Shown piece after piece: positions 62,875 through 64,000 of a DNA stretch of 64,000 nucleotides. The notes under the pieces are model-generated. The model saw nothing but the letters and a program-made list of their open reading frames with translations. It was not told where the DNA came from and did not search any database. The translations under genes were made by a program, and so were the position numbers. Source of the DNA: Sipunculus nudus (taxonomy: Eukaryota; Annelida; Sipuncula; Golfingiida; Sipunculidae); NCBI GenBank assembly GCA_026874595.1, contig CM049318.1, positions 50,870,750 through 50,934,749 of the forward strand. Direction: 5' to 3'. How positions within the stretch are numbered: position 1 is the first letter of the stretch; each line of letters begins with the position of its first letter.

Positions 62875-64000
62875 GTGAGTACATGTCATAATATGTTCTG
62901 CTAATCGATATTCATAACTCCGCCAGGAAGTAATTTTTTCTTGTCTGTTCAGAATCTTTACGCCAAAAAGTAATCAACAAATTTTTCTGAAATTTTGTGG
63001 AGGGTAGGGTAACACCTAGGGCACATTCTATTTGAATTTGGGGGTATTCTGGAAGATTAGATTACATATTAAATTCCCAGGAAGTGACACAGGATGTGAC
63101 ACATGGCAATTTCTTTGTTCACGGGGAAACCGCTTCATTCATACGTGTTACGGCCAGCATTTTTTAAAGAATATGACATGATGAACCTGTTTTTCTGAAA
63201 TTTGACCTTGTACAGGAAACAAAGTAAAATTTGATTGGCCGGGGGGGGGGGGGGGGGTTCTCGGCGGAAATATCAGGTAGCCGTAAGACAACACAGGTTT
63301 TTGTTTTCCTATGTTCGATTTTTGTCGTCATTAACATTATGAGGTGGATATATATACTGTGGTTGCCTTTTTGTTCGCGAGGGTTTTAATTTCGCGATAT
63401 TCGCGAATGGGAAATAATCGCGAAAATGAAACCCTCGGGAATAATTGGCCAGTTGAGTATGTTCTTCTTGTTCAGTGAAACTAATACTTGTATGTAAATA
63501 GTTTAGAACAGTGAGAAATTCAATAATTAATTTAATAATTACATTAAAGCAGGTATAGGGTAAACGTTCCCTTGAATTTGAACTACACTACCTGTATTTA
63601 TCATATGCCTTTTGTCTGACATCTGTATGAACAGCTTTGTTTTTGTGAATTATTACATAGCGGCGTCGATTTATCTGCATGGGTGGAGAGTTGACTTATA
63701 TGCGTAGGTTGGGGCAATAGAAGATTTTGTTTAGTTATATATATATCATGATTTAATCACTTTGTTAAAATGAGGATAATCATACCAGCTTGACCGTGGG
63801 TCCACATAAAAATACGCTGATGGATCAAATTTTAATTAATAGTAAAAATAAATAAATAAATTAAACATAAATCACTTTCATATAACAGAAATATACATAA
63901 AGAAAAGTGGAATTATTCGCGGAATAATCTCTCTGAATTTTTTAATTTCAAGAGATGGTCTGGTTCTAAATTTGATCATTTAATCCTAGATAATAGCGAA
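62875..64000. other. Start of intron 3 of gene C
   Basis: Follows intron 3 of gene B up to about 63235, with a small insert at about 62998-63075. It is then interrupted by a 0.72 kb insertion and resumes at 63958. By comparison with gene B, exon 4 should lie roughly 300 bases past the right edge. Confidence 0.6.
63236..63957. mobile_element. Insertion in intron 3 of gene C with CGCGAA hairpin
   Basis: Absent from gene B, where 'attgg' runs straight into 'ttctaaat'. It starts with a G-run (63241-63257) and contains a near-perfect hairpin: 'gcgagggttttaatttcgcga' (arm 63377-63397) pairs with 63418-63438. 'tgg' at both edges may be a short target duplication. It is probably a non-autonomous element, perhaps a composite. 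Confidence 0.55.

Larger units (their letters stand above)
44092..63235 (+). repeat. Large duplicated block, copy 2
   Basis: Colinear with 11073-28460 and resumes after an insertion at 63958. It includes the minisatellite (44635-45030), the 'catctggcgg' repeat (45045-45375), the long spacer (45430-50970), the Penelope-type relic, the MITE, the promoter and exons 1-3 of gene C. The left breakpoint lies inside the 3' flank of the copy A paralogue, so exon 5 itself was not included. Confidence 0.85.

Noticed and set aside
1-64000. CRISPR arrays, bacterial operons, tRNA or rRNA genes
   Set aside because: The tandem repeats here are minisatellites and element cores without regular spacers, and no structural RNA signature was recognised. 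The sequence is eukaryotic.

Overview
The window is AT-rich, intron-containing animal DNA. It has long non-coding stretches, exons flanked by GT/AG splice sites, a Penelope-type retroelement relic with a GIY-YIG end, an L1/Tx1-type LINE relic, and bivalve 'pearl'/Helitron-like elements with internal tandem cores and ACGG-rich tracts. A marine invertebrate, most probably a bivalve mollusc, is the best guess. The species cannot be named from the sequence. No bacterial genes, rRNA, tRNA or CRISPR were seen.

The only gene family I can support is a plus-strand tandem array encoding a secreted trypsin-fold protein. The deduced five-exon model is: exon 1, a signal peptide ending in ILG; exon 2, up to the His57 region; exon 3, the rest of the protease fold; exon 4, a short acidic linker; exon 5, a 10-cysteine domain. 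Intron phases are 1, 2, 1 and 0. All three catalytic residues are replaced, so it is a serine protease homologue (pseudo-enzyme). Copy A is only an intact exon 5 (10216-10461). Copy B (21783-31468) has all five exons but a frameshift and two in-frame stops, so it is a pseudogene. Copy C (55073-62874) has intact exons 1-3 and runs off the right edge before exon 4.

The rest is spacer duplicated along with the genes. 11073-28460 is repeated as 44092-63235, 7850-12400 as 28890-33300, and 1-2840 as 35410-40840. The window is therefore nearly two units of a 33-35 kb tandem repeat, broken up by insertions. The coding exons of B and C differ at roughly 4% of sites. The unit-to-unit comparison gives occupied and empty sites for several mobile elements: a 1.44 kb pearl-like element in intron 1 of C, a 0.72 kb insertion in intron 3 of C, and others upstream of the promoters.

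Region by region: 1-2.9 kb minisatellites and spacer repeat; 2.4-6 kb minus-strand LINE fragments; 6.7-9.5 kb spacer repeats and pearl-like element; 10.2 kb exon 5 of A; 11-18.3 kb spacer; 18.7-19.8 kb Penelope-type relic; 21.6-31.5 kb gene B; 31.5-35.4 kb 3' flank, repeats and minisatellite; 35.4-41 kb second copy of the left-end spacer; 41-44 kb mostly unique sequence with one weak candidate terminal exon; 44-51 kb spacer copy; 51-52 kb second Penelope-type relic; 54.9-64 kb gene C. All homology calls and alignments are by eye.
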